Positions 1-12,039 of a stretch of 64,000 bases of DNA are shown here, piece by piece. Position numbers and translations under genes: made by a program. How positions within the stretch are numbered: position 1 is the first letter of the stretch; each line of letters opens with the position of its first letter. A model generated the notes under the pieces. That model was given only the letters and a program-made list of their open reading frames with translations. It did no database searches and had not been told where the DNA came from. The stretch lies in the NCBI GenBank assembly GCA_037157565.1, contig JAZHRO010000003.1, positions 66,900,501-66,964,500 on the forward strand. The letters are read 5' to 3'. Source of the DNA: Thalassia testudinum. Its lineage: Eukaryota; Streptophyta; Magnoliopsida; Alismatales; Hydrocharitaceae.

Positions 1-2712
1 TTTTACAAAATAAAGAAAGAGAGAGGGAAAGAATTTGTTGTTCTTTTCGTTTTCTCCTCGTGATGTTCTTCTTTCTTTCTTTTCTTCAGATCTCCTTCTT
101 CTTCTTTGTTCTGCAGCGGTGATGTTCCACTTCAGATCTCCTTCTTCTTCCTTGGTTTCTGTCTTGGCCTCTCTTCTTCTTTTTCTGCAGTCTCTTCTGT
201 GAATGTTTCTTCTTCCTTTCTTTCTTCAGATCTCCTTCTTCTTCTTCTTCGTTCTGCAGAGGTGACGCTCCTCTTCAGATCTCCTTCTTTTTCTTCCTTA
301 TGGCTGCAGAGCTTCTACCTTCAGCTACTAAGTCTTCCTTTCTTCTTCTTCTGCTTTGGCCGTTGCTCTTCTTTTCTTTCTTTCTTCAACCTGCCTTCTT
401 TCCTGCTCTGGCTGCTGACCTTCCGTCGTCTGACCCGGTGCTTCGACGACTTAACTATGCATTTGCTACAGTGCAGCTCCTTCTTCTTCGCCTGCGCTTC
501 TTCTTCCGCGGGTCTTCTTCTTCGCCTGCACACTTCAGAGTTTCTCGTCAGAAGCAAAACCTACTCTACCCTCCCCCCCCCGCATCTCTCTTTCTCTCTG
601 AAACCACTCTAGGGAAAGCACTCCCAGAGCTACCGGGTAACCGGGTTCGGATCAGGCCCGGGTCCAGGCCCACCGGCGTGCGTGGTGGGCGAGGAGTGCA
701 GGTCAGTCGAGTCGGGTCGGGTCGGTTCGGGTCAGGTCCGCGGGGCATGAGCGCGGACGAGACCGGGTAACCGGGCGGGTGAAGGGGACCTCACCCCGTG
801 TACTGAGGCAGTAAGGCTACTGCACTTTTGCATCTTATGTCGCTGCGGCTCTTCAGGCGTTTCCGAGGTGGGACTAAACGGCCCACCTCAATTGCGCGCC
901 CGCAGCGGGGAATTCAGCAGGAGATGGCGGCGTCACGCGGAGTTTTCTTCCTCAGCTGCGAACCTGGTGTTTTGCCAAAACTCCTCGCAAGGCCTGGGAG
1001 TGAATCTGGGCTTGGCGCTGAGCGTGGCGCGCCTGTAGCTGTAGGCGGAAGCAGTTCCTCCTGCGCGTCAATGGCGGCGGAGGTCGGGTGGCCTGTTCAG
1101 AAGAAAACGGCCTCTCGGCCTAATCAGAGAGTGCCAGGAGCTTCGCCAGGGTGCGGCGAAGCTCGTGTGGGTGGTGGCGAGGTGCGGGGCGGCGTGCGAG
1201 GGCTGCCCTAGGTCGGACTGTGGGTCGGAGGATGGGTCTGTTCGGTGGAGTTGCAGAGGGTGATGTGGGGGAAGTGGTAGGGCGGAGATTGATCAGGGTG
1301 AGGAGGCGGAGGTCCTGCGGTGGTTGGCGAGTCGTGTGGGTCGCTGAGGTGATGGGAGCGGCTCGCCGGAGGGTGGTCGGAGACGAAGGGGGTGAAGGTG
1401 GTCAGGGTCGGTCGAGGGCTTAAGTGAATAAATTGAAAGCGGGGAAAGAAAGAGGAGAAGAAGGGGAGTGGCTCTAGCTTACTTGCAGGGACGAAAGGGG
1501 AGGAACAGGGCGACAGTCGTATCGACTGTCGCCGGAGAAGACGATGCTCAGGGAAAGGGACGGCGGCGAGCAGAGAGCCGGAGAGGCGCCAGCTGGGTGC
1601 GGCGTGGCGCGGGAAGAGCGGGGGAGGAAGTCTCTGCTGCTGGTATTGCGGCAGAGCGAAGAGGTGGAGGGGGAGGAAACCACCGGAGCTGGTGAGCGTC
1701 TGCCGGAGGAAGAAGAGAAGAAAGTTGGGGATTTTCTCCGTCAGATCCAGGCTACCCTGGTCGGTGGAGCAGCGGGGGTTATTTATAGGGATGAAACAGG
1801 GAGGAAGGCGGAGGGAGACGACGTGTCTCCCTCGCCGGAGAATGGTCGGAAACACGAACCCATACTGTCCGTGCGTTCGCATGGCCGGTATGGTGGGCTA
1901 CAACGACAAGGGGGTGTCCCTGCGACGGCTGACGACGCAGGGCACCCCCGGTTTACTTGCCAGGTCTCCCACCTCACCCTGCGCGGCGCCATGCTCCGCG
2001 CAAGGTCGCCGGAGCATGGTGCTGGCAGGTTTTGCAGGAGGGACCTGATTGCAAAGAACGAAGGAGAGTTAGGGGCCAAAATGCGAGGGTTCAAAAGTTG
2101 AGGGCCAAAGAGTAAATATATGAGGACCAAAGTGTAAAGTCGGTCAAGGAGGTTTCTTCTTAGGCTCAAGTTTTTATACATGACTAATTAGGACCTAAGG
2201 AATCTGATGGTGAATTTCATTTTCATATTAAACCTTGTTTGACCGGTCAATTTGCGCAAAAACCCAAATTAAGTTATTAATTGGGCATGGTTCTCAATGT
2301 AGGTCAAAATGGGTTCTAAAGGCCAAATTGAAGGTTCTAAACCCTAGAGATTATTTTTCTATGAATTTTAGAGGGTTTATTCTATTTTTACTTTGCCTCG
2401 AACCTTGTGAATTGAAGTGGGTTGTTTTAGGGTTACAGATTTATCGTTTAGTTTCTTGGAATTGCTGTAGCCCTTCCTAGATCATTTCATCCCACTTTTA
2501 TTCTTATTAAGCTGCTTTGACCTATGTTTGGGCCCTGAATTACCCTGTATGCAGATTATACTGGTGAAATTGCATTTTTACTCCTTATAACTTGTTTTCT
2601 CCTTAAACTCAGAATTCTCTGAGTTAAGCCTTTCCTTGAGTTATGTAGGAGCTTTTATCCTTTGTATTAGGTCAAAATGAGCTAGTTATGGCTCATGATG
2701 AGGTTCTCATCA
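1..2712 (-). mobile_element. Gypsy LTR, family A (copy 'A2'), left end outside window
   Basis: On the minus strand this begins with TGATGAG at 2712, matching the start of the LTR at 7766-10463 (TGATGGG at 10463). The two also share the block around 790-890 / 8530-8640 and the AT-rich block at 2100-2700 / 9800-10460. They are much more diverged than the other LTR pairs here, so this is probably the 5' LTR of a second element inserted in A's RNase H, not A's own 3' LTR. The core is GC-rich, and 60-560 is a CTT/TTC-rich pyrimidine tract. Long frames here are composition artefacts. Confidence 0.75.
1780..1787 (-). promoter_or_regulatory. TATA box of LTR A2
   Basis: The minus strand reads CTATAAATA in a GC-rich context. 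It lies at a position equivalent to the TATA box of the related LTR at 9519-9525, between U3 and the pyrimidine-rich R/U5 side. Confidence 0.5.
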
Positions 2713-3800
2713 GCTAGCAGTTCTTTCTCAGTAAATGTGTTATAACATTGAGCCTTGTCAAGTGTTTTGCTAGCATAGTAAATGACCATGGGTTTCCTAT
2801 CAATTTTCTGCCCCAGTACCACTCCTACAATGAAATCAACTACATCGCACATGATCTCAAAGGGCTGAGACCAATTAGGGGACTGTAGGATCGGGGCTTG
2901 GGTAACTCGGTCATGGAGGATTTCAAATGCCTGAGTGCATTCCTTGGAGATTTTGAAAGGTACATCCTTAGAGAGAAGAGCGATCAGGGGGCGTGTAATT
3001 TTCGAGAAATTAGGAATAAATCGATGGTAAAAATCTACATGCCCCAAAAGTGATCAGATGTCCTTGATCAAGCTAGGCATAGGGAGTTTGGAAATCGAGT
3101 TCACGTTGGCTCGATCGACTTAGATGCCTTTCTCTGAAATAAGATGTCCTAGGACAATTCCTTCAGGAACCATGTAATGGATCTTTTCCCAGGAAAGAAC
3201 CAGATTAACGTCAATGCACCACCTGAGGATTTAGACCAAGTGCAGGAGGCAATCGTCAAATGATGCTTCAAAAACTGAAAAGTCATCCATGAAGACTTCC
3301 AGATAATCACCAACCATATTTGAGAATATGGCAAGCATGCACCGCTGAAAAGTCATGGGTGCATTGCAGAGACCGAATAGCATCCTTCGAAATGCATACG
3401 CCTCGAAGGGGCAGGTGAAAGTTATCTTTTCTTAGTCCTCGGGATGGATTGCCACCTGGTTATAACCGGAGTACCCATCCAGAAAGCTGAAGAACCTAAT
3501 TCTCGCTAGTTTCTTGAGGATCTGATCAATAAATGGTAGTGGGAAATGATCATTCTTTGTGGAGGAATTTAGCCTTATGTAATCAATGCAAACTCTCCAC
3601 GAGTTAGCCACATAGGTCGGTATGACTTCTCTGGTTTCAGTCGTAATGACGCTGAGTCCTACCTTCTTAGGCACAACCTGGATGGGACTCACCCACTGAC
3701 TATTGAAGATTAGGTAGATGATCCCTACATCTAACCACTTAATGATCTCCGTTTGCACAACCTCCTGACAATTAGGATTCAAACATCTCTGCATTTCCCA
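2713..3800 (-). pseudogene. pol: RT and partial RNase H of element A
   Basis: This is the reverse transcriptase of a Ty3/gypsy pol polyprotein. The fingers region has WVSPIQVVPKK and VCIDY (3560-3700), followed by FLDGYSGYNQ. The catalytic FMDD is at 3282-3293. The RNase H side includes the HVDFYHRFIPNFSK and KPMVIYYASKTL segments and ends at TEKELLA, where the LTR begins. In-frame stops, for example after HPED near 3434 (CAA to TAA in the usual motif), split it. Integrase should follow and is missing. Family assignment is secure from motif order; subfamily (Athila/Tat group) is inferred from the Asp primer site and gag. Confidence 0.88.
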
Positions 3801-3929
3801 CGAAGGTTGTGTGCCCTCTTTGGTGTAGATACGATGTGTGAAATAAGAGGGGATGATATTAGCTAAATCATCAAGAGTCCATCTGATGGCTCTATGATGT
3901 TGCTATAGAATAGTAATTAGACAGGATTC

Positions 3930-4900
3930 CTAGTCTAGTGTGAGTCTGGAGTTTATAATCATGGGAAACGTTTGATTGGAACCTAAAAAGGTGTATTTCA
4001 AATGATTGGGAAGAGGCTTGAGTTCTAGAATGGGGTTATCAGCAGCAGCAGGCGATTTCAGGTGTGTGTCAGGAGCAAGGGGAGGAGTTAGGGGTGTATC
4101 TATATCAGGGTCAGACTCCTCTATTTGCGGGTTTTGATCTTCTTGTGGTTGATCGGGAATAATTACGTTGTCCTCGATGTACGGTTCATCGACCATGGCC
4201 TTGATATCAAATATTTGTTCTATAACACCACAATTAATCCCTTGTTGGGCATTAAAGATGTCAATTTTTAGTGTTTGGTTCCTGAATTTTAGCTCTATTT
4301 GGCCTTCTTCATAGTATATATTAAAGGTCTCCCTAGTATAATCGGTGTATCCCTTGGGTTTTTAGGTGCATCCATATCCAAGACTATAAAATCCACCGGG
4401 AAATAGAAATCCCATACCCTAACAATGGCACCCTCGAGTACTCCTTTAGGTGACATAATGGATCAATCAACTAACTGCAATGTCACCTCTGTCGGTTTAA
4501 GCTCAGATTCTTCAAGGTGGTCAAGGAGGGATCTAGGTATTAGGTTTATCGAGGCACCTAGATCTAATAAGGCTTTATCAAATTGGTATCACCAATAGTA
4601 CATGAAATCAAGGGAGTCCCTAGGCCTTTAGCCTTAGGTAGGAGTTTGCTCAAAATTACAGAGCTGGCTTGCTATGACAGTACCATCGTACTCCAACTTT
4701 TGGTTCACAACTTACGCTTAGGTGTACACACGTCCATCAGAAATCTTGCGTAAGCCGATACATGGCAGATTGCATCCATTAAGGGGATGTTTATATAGAC
4801 TTGTTCAAAGAGCTTGACCAAATCCTCCTCAGGAGCCACGGGTTTGGTTATCCTCTTTCCCTTGGTCAAGGCCTCGGTAAATGGAGCCTTGGTTGGTTCC
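3930..4900 (-). pseudogene. pol: Protease and PR-RT linker of element A
   Basis: The aspartic protease core is visible as LDLGASINLIP, with the catalytic DLG codons at 4556-4564; DLG instead of DTG is usual for this plant gypsy group. Downstream are a GRP-type motif and a linker ending in LKYTFLGSNQTFPMIINS (about 3960-4010), the standard lead-in to RT. Upstream is a FEQVYINIPLMDA segment typical of the region before protease. Many in-frame stops are present. It is continuous in order with gag and RT, so it is part of a gag-pol polyprotein. Confidence 0.8.
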
Positions 4901-5009
4901 TCTAGAATAGGTCCAGGTTCTTGATCTAGGATAGGGGAGTCCTAGATAACTATCCTAGGGCTTGGGTTACTACCAGGCTTAGAGTGGTTTCGATAAGGTG
5001 GGTCTTGAG

Positions 5010-6660
5010 TTGCTCTACCACTAGGAGTTGTTACAAAATTCAGTCCTACCTGGTTTTGGTTTGGGGTTAGTAAAATAGGTGGTTGCTGTTGAAATCCCAT
5101 GTAATATGTTCAAGCTTCCATCCCATCGAGTGATGGAACAGAAGAGGCCTGATATATCATGTGGGTGTGGCTCAGATTTGGGTTCATAATGTGCCTCCGA
5201 GTCGGCACGTTATTTGGATTCAGCGATGGTTGCGAAGGGAGTGTGCCAGATTGGCGGGAATTCACCATCTGGGCGAGTTGATTACAAACCTCTGTGATCT
5301 CATCCTTGTGCTATTTCTGTATTGCTACATTCGTCTTCTGAATGTCAGCCAGAGTCTAAAGGATGAGAGTCATTTGGTCTGATTGGTTTGGCTCAGATTG
5401 ATAGGTGGGGTGGGGCCGAGGCTGAGGCAGCTGATATGAACGAGGTGCATGTGGGTGGGGTTGATAAGGTGGTCTTTGATTCTGAGTATTTCCTACCCAA
5501 AGAAAGTTGGGATGATTCCGCCATCCAGGGTTATAGGTATTGGAGAATGGGTCATTCTGGATGACATTGAGGCCCTCGCAGGTTTGAGGAGCCTCAGGAA
5601 AATCAGAGCACGAGGATTTAGAGTTCCCCCAACTAGAGTAGATTGGATCAGAGTTTCCTCCGGTCTTGGAGTCAGACGAGGGTGGATACGGGTCCATCCC
5701 CTAAGAGGATAGGTGATAAATGTTCTGCACAGTTTTCCTCGCAAGAGGTGGTTGTGCAAATGGGTTCTGCGCAGTGGTGGCTAGCTGCAAATGTCGAGTC
5801 AGCTCGTCCACCTTCTTCTCTATGATAGAGACCTTGTCCAACCGACTGGCCATCAGTTCCAATTTGATAGATGCAGATAGGCCCTGCGTCGCTTGTGCTC
5901 CCCTAGAATTCGTCGATGTGCGGGCATTCATCCAGTCGAATAAGCCCATGGAGTCATTATTGATGGAGTTCTTGCACTTATTCTCGAGAATCTCCCACAC
6001 CGTGTCTTCATGTTGACCCATGATGTTTCATCCGTAGGTTGCATTGACAAACAATTGAATGTCTTCACGGAGTCCTTGGTAAAAAGACTGGACTTGTTCC
6101 CATTTAGGAACTCTGTGGTGGGGGCACTTTTGCATGAGATCCAAAAATCGGTCCCATGCCTCATGAAGAGGTTCTCCAGATTGTTCAGTAAAGTGAGTGA
6201 TCTGGTGGCGCAAGGCATTTGTCCGACCAATGGGGAAGAACCTTTTCATAAATTTGGACTAGAGTTCAACCCACGTGTTGATTGGATGCATTTGAGTCTG
6301 ATACCATTGAGTTGCCTCGTCCATGAGGGAGAATGAAAACATCTTCATAAGAAGAATATCTTGGTTTTGTACATCTGATCCGAAGGTCTGGGCCAGATGT
6401 TTGAGTTGTTTGATGTGCTAGAAGGGATCCTTAGAGTTAAGCCCATGAAATTTTGGAATAGCATGAATCATGTTGGGCTTGAGTTTAGAATCAGGACCTC
6501 CAGCCGGGATTTTAACTTGAGGCTCAATCGCCACCGCAGCGGGATTATAGTGATCTCGCATCATAGGCTGCTGCGGCGGGTTTACAAGGTTCTAGAATAG
6601 ATCATTCAAGCACTGGAGTTGGTGTTCAGGGTTGTTCTCTTCTTCAATTGGTTGTGCCAT
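5010..6660 (-). pseudogene. gag: gag of element A
   Basis: This is the capsid precursor of a Ty3/gypsy element. The start is ATG at 6660 (MAQPIEE). The retrotransposon gag core is near 6030-6450 (HFTEQSGEPLHEAWDRFLDL, and FFPIGRTNALR just before it). A Pro/Asn/Tyr-rich tail at 5400-5650 includes NTYNPGWRNHPN, a hallmark of Athila-type gag. Stops and frame shifts break it into at least four pieces. The reading direction and distance from the primer site (about 1.1 kb) fit gag in this family. Confidence 0.85.
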
Positions 6661-7744
6661 AATGGAAGGAGAACTTGGTTATGATGAATCAGAGGAGAGG
6701 TCTATGTGGTGGGGTTGCTTCACAAACACGGGCGTCAAGGCTTGGCCTCGGCGGGAGTTGATTTCTAAAGGAGGTCTTAATGGTGGTCTCAAGGACCTCC
6801 TACCAAACATATACTGAAGGATTGACAAGATTAGAGTGTGTTGCACCCAATCGAGACACCCAAAAAATTTGGATGACTATAGAGATTTCGGGTGGATGAT
6901 ACCCCTTAGTCGAAGAAGCTGTCCGCCTGAGAAATACTTGAGCAGCCAGAGAGGGAAAGTCCCCCAAAGACCCCTACACGGTAGAGCATCCCCACAAGTT
7001 ACAGGGTTTCCCCTAACTGACCTCTCTTGAAACTGAGATTCCTGGTAGACCAGAATGGGGAACTTGACTTCTTAAGTCTACCACTTTTAATTAAGATCAA
7101 AGGTGCTTAGGGTTCCACTTGAAGTTTAGATATTTTGAGTGCAAAAAGGGACCTAATTTCAAGGTTGGTTGACCCAAGGGGTCAACTTCACCTATTTGTT
7201 CTTTGAGAGCTTTAGGTCCTTTCTTTTAGGGTTCAAGTGAACTTAAGAGCTTGATTTTTAGGGTTTCTCTTGGATAAGTCTTTTAAATCAAGGCTTAGGC
7301 ACACCTCTTTTTGGAAAATTTGATTCTTGCTTAGAGAAGATGTGTCTCTAAAAACCTTAGATTGGAATCCTTAAGTTGGCTCTAATTGGTCCAATTTAGT
7401 GGCCACAAAGATGGTATCTAGGGCTGAATTAAGAAGGTGGTAGCCCTAGTTACCTTAAAAGGATGCACAATTCAAAATGTGTTGAAATCAAAATCTGACA
7501 ACTTTGGCGGATTTGCTACATATGGAAAGCAGGTTGCCCTAAATTGATCTTTTCTTTGTTTTTCCTTTTCAGAATTGAGTGGATTAAGAGAGATGGCCAA
7601 TGAGAGATTACCTACCCCTGCTGTGGTTGTTGTGCGGCTGCCTTCTTTTGAATTTTCCTCCCCTAAAACGATCACAACAATAGAAATAGATCAAGTTAGT
7701 ATTGAATTAGAAGTTGTGTTCAAGATTTCTAAATTGCCCGTTGC
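6661..7744 (-). other. 5' leader of element A
   Basis: AT-rich stretch between primer-binding site and gag. It holds no convincing coding frame; short frames here have no recognisable motif. Confidence 0.6.
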
Positions 7745-7762
7745 TCCCCGGCAACGACGCCA
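7745..7762 (-). other. Primer-binding site, tRNA-Asp type (element A)
   Basis: The minus strand reads TGGCGTCGTTGCCGGGGA, 3 nt from the LTR end. It matches the 3' end of plant tRNA-Asp (one mismatch to the common Athila-type site). Confidence 0.85.
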
Positions 7763-7765
7763 AAA

Positions 7766-10463
7766 TGTTTACAAGGAATAATCGGATTTAAAATAAATGC
7801 ATCGTAGTATAGCGAAAATCACTTGAAAACAAATAAAGTTTATTACTCAAAAAATATAAATCCAAGGTTGAACACAGGAAGCAATTTGGGATTCAAAAAC
7901 CAAGAGTACAACTTTCAAATTTATAGAATGCAATGACTAATCAAAGTTATGAAGCAAGAAAATGATATCAATGTATGTAAAAGCTCAAATTAAAATAAGG
8001 ACATCTGATGTAAAAATTAGATGTCCTAAGTTCTCAATGCTACAGTGCTTCTTCAATCTCTCTTCTTGTTCTTTGTCTTTTGCTTTCTCTGGCAGTTCTT
8101 CTTCTTTCTTTCTTCTTTCTCCTTTACTTCTAACTTCAGCCTTGCCCTTCTTCAGCCGAACCTTCGCAGACTTCTGCCCTTCTCCTTCTTCTTCCTTTGG
8201 CTTCTACTGAGGCTCTCTCCTTCCTCATCAGCCTTCTTCTTCTTCTCCTGCGGCTTCACCCTTAGCTTCTGCGGTGGCTTCCTCCTTCTTCTTCTTTGGC
8301 TTCACCCTCTTTTTCCCGTGAGAGCAAAACCTACCCCCTACCCTCCCCATGAATTCTCTCTTCTTTCTTCTCTCTTAGGCTCACTCTCCCAGAGCCTTCT
8401 CAGGTTAACAGGTCGGGTCAGCGCTCCCGGGACTAGACCCACCAGCGTGCGCAGTGGGCGAGGAGTGAGTAGGTAGTCGAGTCAACAAAAAGGTCTGCAG
8501 AGGTGTGGGTAGTGGACGAAGCGTATTGGATGAGTGGGACCTCACCCCGTGTCAGGAGGCGCTAAGCCCCTGGCACTTTTTCCACTTATAGCGCACCGCT
8601 TCGTCCAAAACTTCCGAGGTGGAACTAAATGTCCCACCTTCTCGCATGCGCTCGCAATAGGTGACACACTCAATTGCAGCAAATGCGGGGGCTTTGGCTT
8701 CCAATTGCTGGGCAGGAGTTGTCCACAAAGGGAATCCACGTGCCTGGAAACCTGGAGACTGATGCTTGGGGCCTTAGATGAATCTTGCAAGCTTCTTCGA
8801 GCTCACTCCAATGGCGTCAAAGCACCTGTACCTATCTATAAGAAAATGGCCTCATGACCTCATCAAATCACACAGAAAGCTTCGTCGTGACACGGCGAAG
8901 CTGGCCCGGTGGTCGGCATGGCGTGGGGTGGCCTAGGCATGCATGCCTAGGTCGTTCTGTGGCTGTGGAGATGGGTGTGTTAGGGGGAAGTGTGTGGAGT
9001 GTGTGGCTGGCAATGGAAAGTGGGAAGATGATCAGTGGGATGTGGCACAACTTTTGAGGTGACTGGCGACGTGGGTGGGTGTTTGGAATGGCAGATGCAC
9101 CTCGCCAGTGGTCTACTAGAGGTGGAGAACATGGCAGTGATGTGTAATCGTCGTGGCATGATAATAGAAATAGATGAGGGGAAAATAAAGAGTAGAGGGA
9201 GAGGACTTATCTACGAATGGATAGACGAAGGGGGAGCAGAGGAGGTAGACGACTCGTATGTGGCATCACCGTAGACGAAGACCTAGTAAGAGAGGGATGG
9301 CGACAACGAGAGGGAGATAGGTGCGGGCGCAGGTGTGGCACGACGCGGATGAAGGAGGTAGAGGCAACTCTGCCACTGGTATGGTGGCAGAGTGATGAGA
9401 AGAGAAGCTAGGAGTCGCTGGAGATTGTTGGGATTTTTGGCCAGAGGGGATGAGAGCAAGATTGGCGATTTTCTCAAGCCAAAACAAGCTTTAGAAGAAC
9501 GAAAGGATCTGGGGTCCCTTTTATAGCACCCGGTAGAGGGCCTTGTTCTTGGAAGGCAAGCACCCAAGCATGGCTACCTCGCCGGACATGGAAGGTCTAG
9601 AAATACCCAAATCTCTCATGCGTTCGCATGGGAGATTGGATGGTAATTGGAACTCAAGATTGGGTTCACATGAACGGGAATTCCTCATAGAATCTCCCTT
9701 TCAAATTGGAGTGGGATTCTCTGAGAAATCATGGAGATGTCCCCCTCGAATCCTCGCCGGAGTAGGATTCCTTTGCTGTAATAGCAGAAGGAGCTAATTG
9801 CAAAGAACAATGAGGAAGCTATGGGGTGTCTGCAAGAGTTTTCAAAAGCGAGGGGTCTAAATGTAATTGGGTTGGACTATTTTGCAAAGTAGGTCAAGGT
9901 GAACTTTCCTTAGGTCCAAATTTTGGTATAATCCTAATTTTGACCTAAGGAATCCAATGGTGAAGTTGGATTTTAGATTTGACCACATTTTACTGGGCAT
10001 TTTGCACAAAAATCCAATTTAGGGCAAACATTTGACTAGGACCCCTATTTAGGTCAAAATAGGTTATAAAGGCCAAATTGAAGGTTCTAAACTCTAGAGG
10101 ATATTTTTTCATGAATTTTAGGTGGTTTAGTTAAATTTTATCCTGACCAGAACCTTATTAAATTAAGTAGGTCTATTTTAGGGTTGCAAGAAGTCATTTA
10201 ATTTCCAGATTTCACATTAACCCTTTTCTGTTTAAACCAACCCACTTTTTATCTTGTTAAGATCATTTAACCTATGTTTAGCTCTTGAGAAATCCTGTTG
10301 TTCTAATGTATCAGTAAAATTGCAGTTTTACCCCTTGCTTCTTACTTTTCTTTCAGAATGGTTTTTCCTTGAGTTAGGTCCTCCAATTGGTTATGTAGGA
10401 GCTTTTGTTCTATTTTTCTTGGTAAAAATGAGCTAGTTAGGGCTCATGATGGTGTTCCCATCA
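7766..10463 (-). mobile_element. 5' LTR of element A
   Basis: Bounded by TG (minus strand, at 10463) and CA (at 7766), next to the primer-binding site. About 2.7 kb, with an AT-rich U3 start, a GC-richer core (8300-9500) and a CTT-rich tract at 8040-8310. Related to the LTRs at 1-2712 and 36114-39593. No real gene is seen in it. Confidence 0.88.
9519..9525 (-). promoter_or_regulatory. TATA box of element A 5' LTR
   Basis: The minus strand reads GCTATAAAAGGGACC, a near-ideal plant TATA box. The LTR promoter drives transcription leftwards into gag. Confidence 0.6.
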
Positions 10464-10470
10464 ACAGGTT

Positions 10471-10489
10471 GATAAGTCATATACTTATT
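10471..10489. repeat. Conserved hairpin GATAAGT-N5-ACTTATT
   Basis: Inverted repeat with one mismatch. A perfect version (GATAAGT-N5-ACTTATC) is at 53430-53448 in element C, in the same relative position of the 3' noncoding region. Confidence 0.6.
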
Positions 10490-10840
10490 ACCCTACTTCA
10501 TTGATCAGATTAATGTAAACTAAGGTTGCGAGGATTCAGGGCTAAATCAACATTTTAGTGGACACCAGGGATGATTAAGCTTGAAGGCTTGAAAAGTCTA
10601 AGTGTTCAGATTCTTCTTGTATTGTTTCCCACAGTTGACAATCCCCTAATGCCTATGTTTTCCTTCCTTTTTTTTGTTTATATATATATAATTCAGGCTA
10701 ATAATATAAACTCAGAGAATGCGAGTTACCACCCTACCATCTTAAGTTGAACAATGTCCACATTGGCAAATAAGTGTATGCAAGGGGGTACAGAAAGAAA
10801 TCACCTGAGTGCCGCCATGTACCTAATCAGTCTGAATCTT

Positions 10841-10869
10841 CTGAGTTGCCTCCTAGGAAGCACTGAGTT
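10841..10869 (-). other. Conserved post-integrase motif of Athila-type elements
   Basis: The minus strand reads GTGCTTCCTAGGAGGCAAC, resembling the GCTT..TGGGAGGCAACCC block that follows integrase in many plant gypsy elements. Its function is unknown. Confidence 0.5.
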
Positions 10870-10929
10870 TATTCCCTCCAGTTGGGCGAAGCTCCATGTC
10901 AACCCTCAATGAAGGTGACTACTTCCCTT

Positions 10930-11274
10930 GGGGGAACCTAGGCAAGATAATGTTTTAATCTCTGGCTATTTACTGTGAAGGTTTGCCCAGTATTAGGATC
11001 TACAATTTCAACTGCCCCATTGGGATAAGGTTTGACCACCTGATATGGTCCTGTCCACTTTGATCTCAGCTTCTCGAGGAAAAGTTTAAGTCTTGCATCA
11101 AAAAGCTAGATCTGCCGATTGGGCTCGAAGGTTTTTCTATGAATGTGTCTGTCATGGTCGGCTTTCATCTTTTCTTTGTAAAGTCGATTGTTCTCATAAG
11201 CATCTCGACGGATTTCCTCAATCTCAGAGAGTTGGAGTATCCTTTGTGCTCCAGCTAACTAGGAATCCATATTG
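10930..11274 (-). pseudogene. pol: Integrase C-terminal domain of element B
   Basis: Decayed coding DNA with the order typical of the end of plant gypsy integrases: a basic stretch (YKEKMKADHDRHIH near 11150-11200), KLRSKWTGPYQVV (about 11040-11090), then GAVEIVDP and TFTVN..RLKHY (10950-11020). Stops and frame breaks occur. The other part of this gene lies at 16852-17706, since element I inserted between them (duplication TATTG at 11270-11274 and 16847-16851). The domain takes part in binding DNA or chromatin in the integrase complex. Confidence 0.75.
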
Positions 11275-11930
11275 TGAAGGTTCCCTACTCGGAGGGGGTG
11301 ACGTAATAATTGTGGAAATAAATTAAACAATCTTCAAAAAATGCAATCACACAAAGTACACAAAGTATTTTAGGTGGAAACCCAAATCGGGTGAAAACCA
11401 CCACCTAACCCTTTCGAGTTAGGATTTTCCGATCAACCAAGTTGATCAAAATCCACTAAACCGAATCACTTTAAACGAGGGTGATTCAACCTCAATACAA
11501 CCATGGTACTTAAATGAGGGTAGCGTACCTCAACCCCTTCTCTCCACGAGAAGGATTTTGTCTCGTGAAGGAGACGGGAATTCGCAAAGCGAATACCCAA
11601 CCAAATAACAAAGATAAAATAAACAACAAGTCCTATAGAGCCAACAAAGTAATTTTTAACCTAAGCTTCTATAGGAATTAGGAAACTCCCCTTTGCAAGG
11701 AGTGCGTCGAGTTGATGACGCGGTGCGTGAGCCACGCGACGGCGCAACTTCGCTCTCGTGAACTACGGCGGGAGAGCGGGTGCGCAACAGCTTGATGCTC
11801 TCAAGAGAATGGAGCTTGAGCTTGGAGAGCAAGAGCTAGCTAGGACACAAGAGAGTGTAACTATGTTGCTTAAGTGTGTCTTGTGTTTCTCTTAGTGTAT
11901 CTAGGTGTGTGTTTATGTTGCAAAGGTTCC

Positions 11931-11946
11931 CCTCTATTTATAGAGG
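11931..11946 (-). promoter_or_regulatory. TATA box inside an inverted repeat (element I, 3' LTR)
   Basis: Perfect inverted repeat CCTCTAT-TT-ATAGAGG, which reads CTATAAATAG on the minus strand. The same site is at 15772-15787 in the other LTR. Confidence 0.6.
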
Positions 11947-12039
11947 CCTTAGGAAGGCTTTGCAAGGCTTAGGAAAGGTTTTATAGCCGTTGGGAACAAA
12001 GCCTAAGAGAATCAGCCCGAAATTAGGAACAATCATTGT

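Larger units (their letters stand above)
2713..10463 (-). mobile_element. Element A: Athila-like Ty3/gypsy retrotransposon, truncated
   Basis: Right-to-left order: 5' LTR (7766-10463), tRNA-Asp primer site, leader, gag, protease, RT and the first part of RNase H, which stops abruptly at the LTR boundary at 2712. Integrase, polypurine tract and A's own 3' LTR are not in the window. Several stops and frame breaks make it inactive. Its right end abuts the 3' noncoding part of element B, so A probably inserted into B; the target duplication cannot be tested because the left end is absent. Confidence 0.8.
10464..10929 (-). other. 3' noncoding region of element B
   Basis: Lies downstream of the integrase end. 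It contains the hairpin at 10471-10489, a (TA)n run near 10680 and the motif at 10841-10869. The part 10466-10650 is homologous to 53427-53600 in element C. No coding frame is seen. Confidence 0.6.

Noticed and set aside
106..770. Two long plus-strand frames (168 and 156 codons)
   Set aside because: Low-complexity Ser/Leu/Phe from a CTT/TTC tract inside an LTR; no motif.
1208..1882. A 224-codon minus-strand frame
   Set aside because: Lies in the GC-rich LTR core, Pro/Ser-rich, not kept in the related LTR at 7766-10463.
10300..10436. Leu/Phe-rich frame at the end of A's LTR
   Set aside because: Noncoding U3 of an LTR; no counterpart frame in the sister LTR.
1..10463. The LTRs at 1-2712 and 7766-10463 as the pair of one element
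   Set aside because: They are far more diverged than the true pairs of I and C, and pol breaks off at the left LTR; two insertions fit better.
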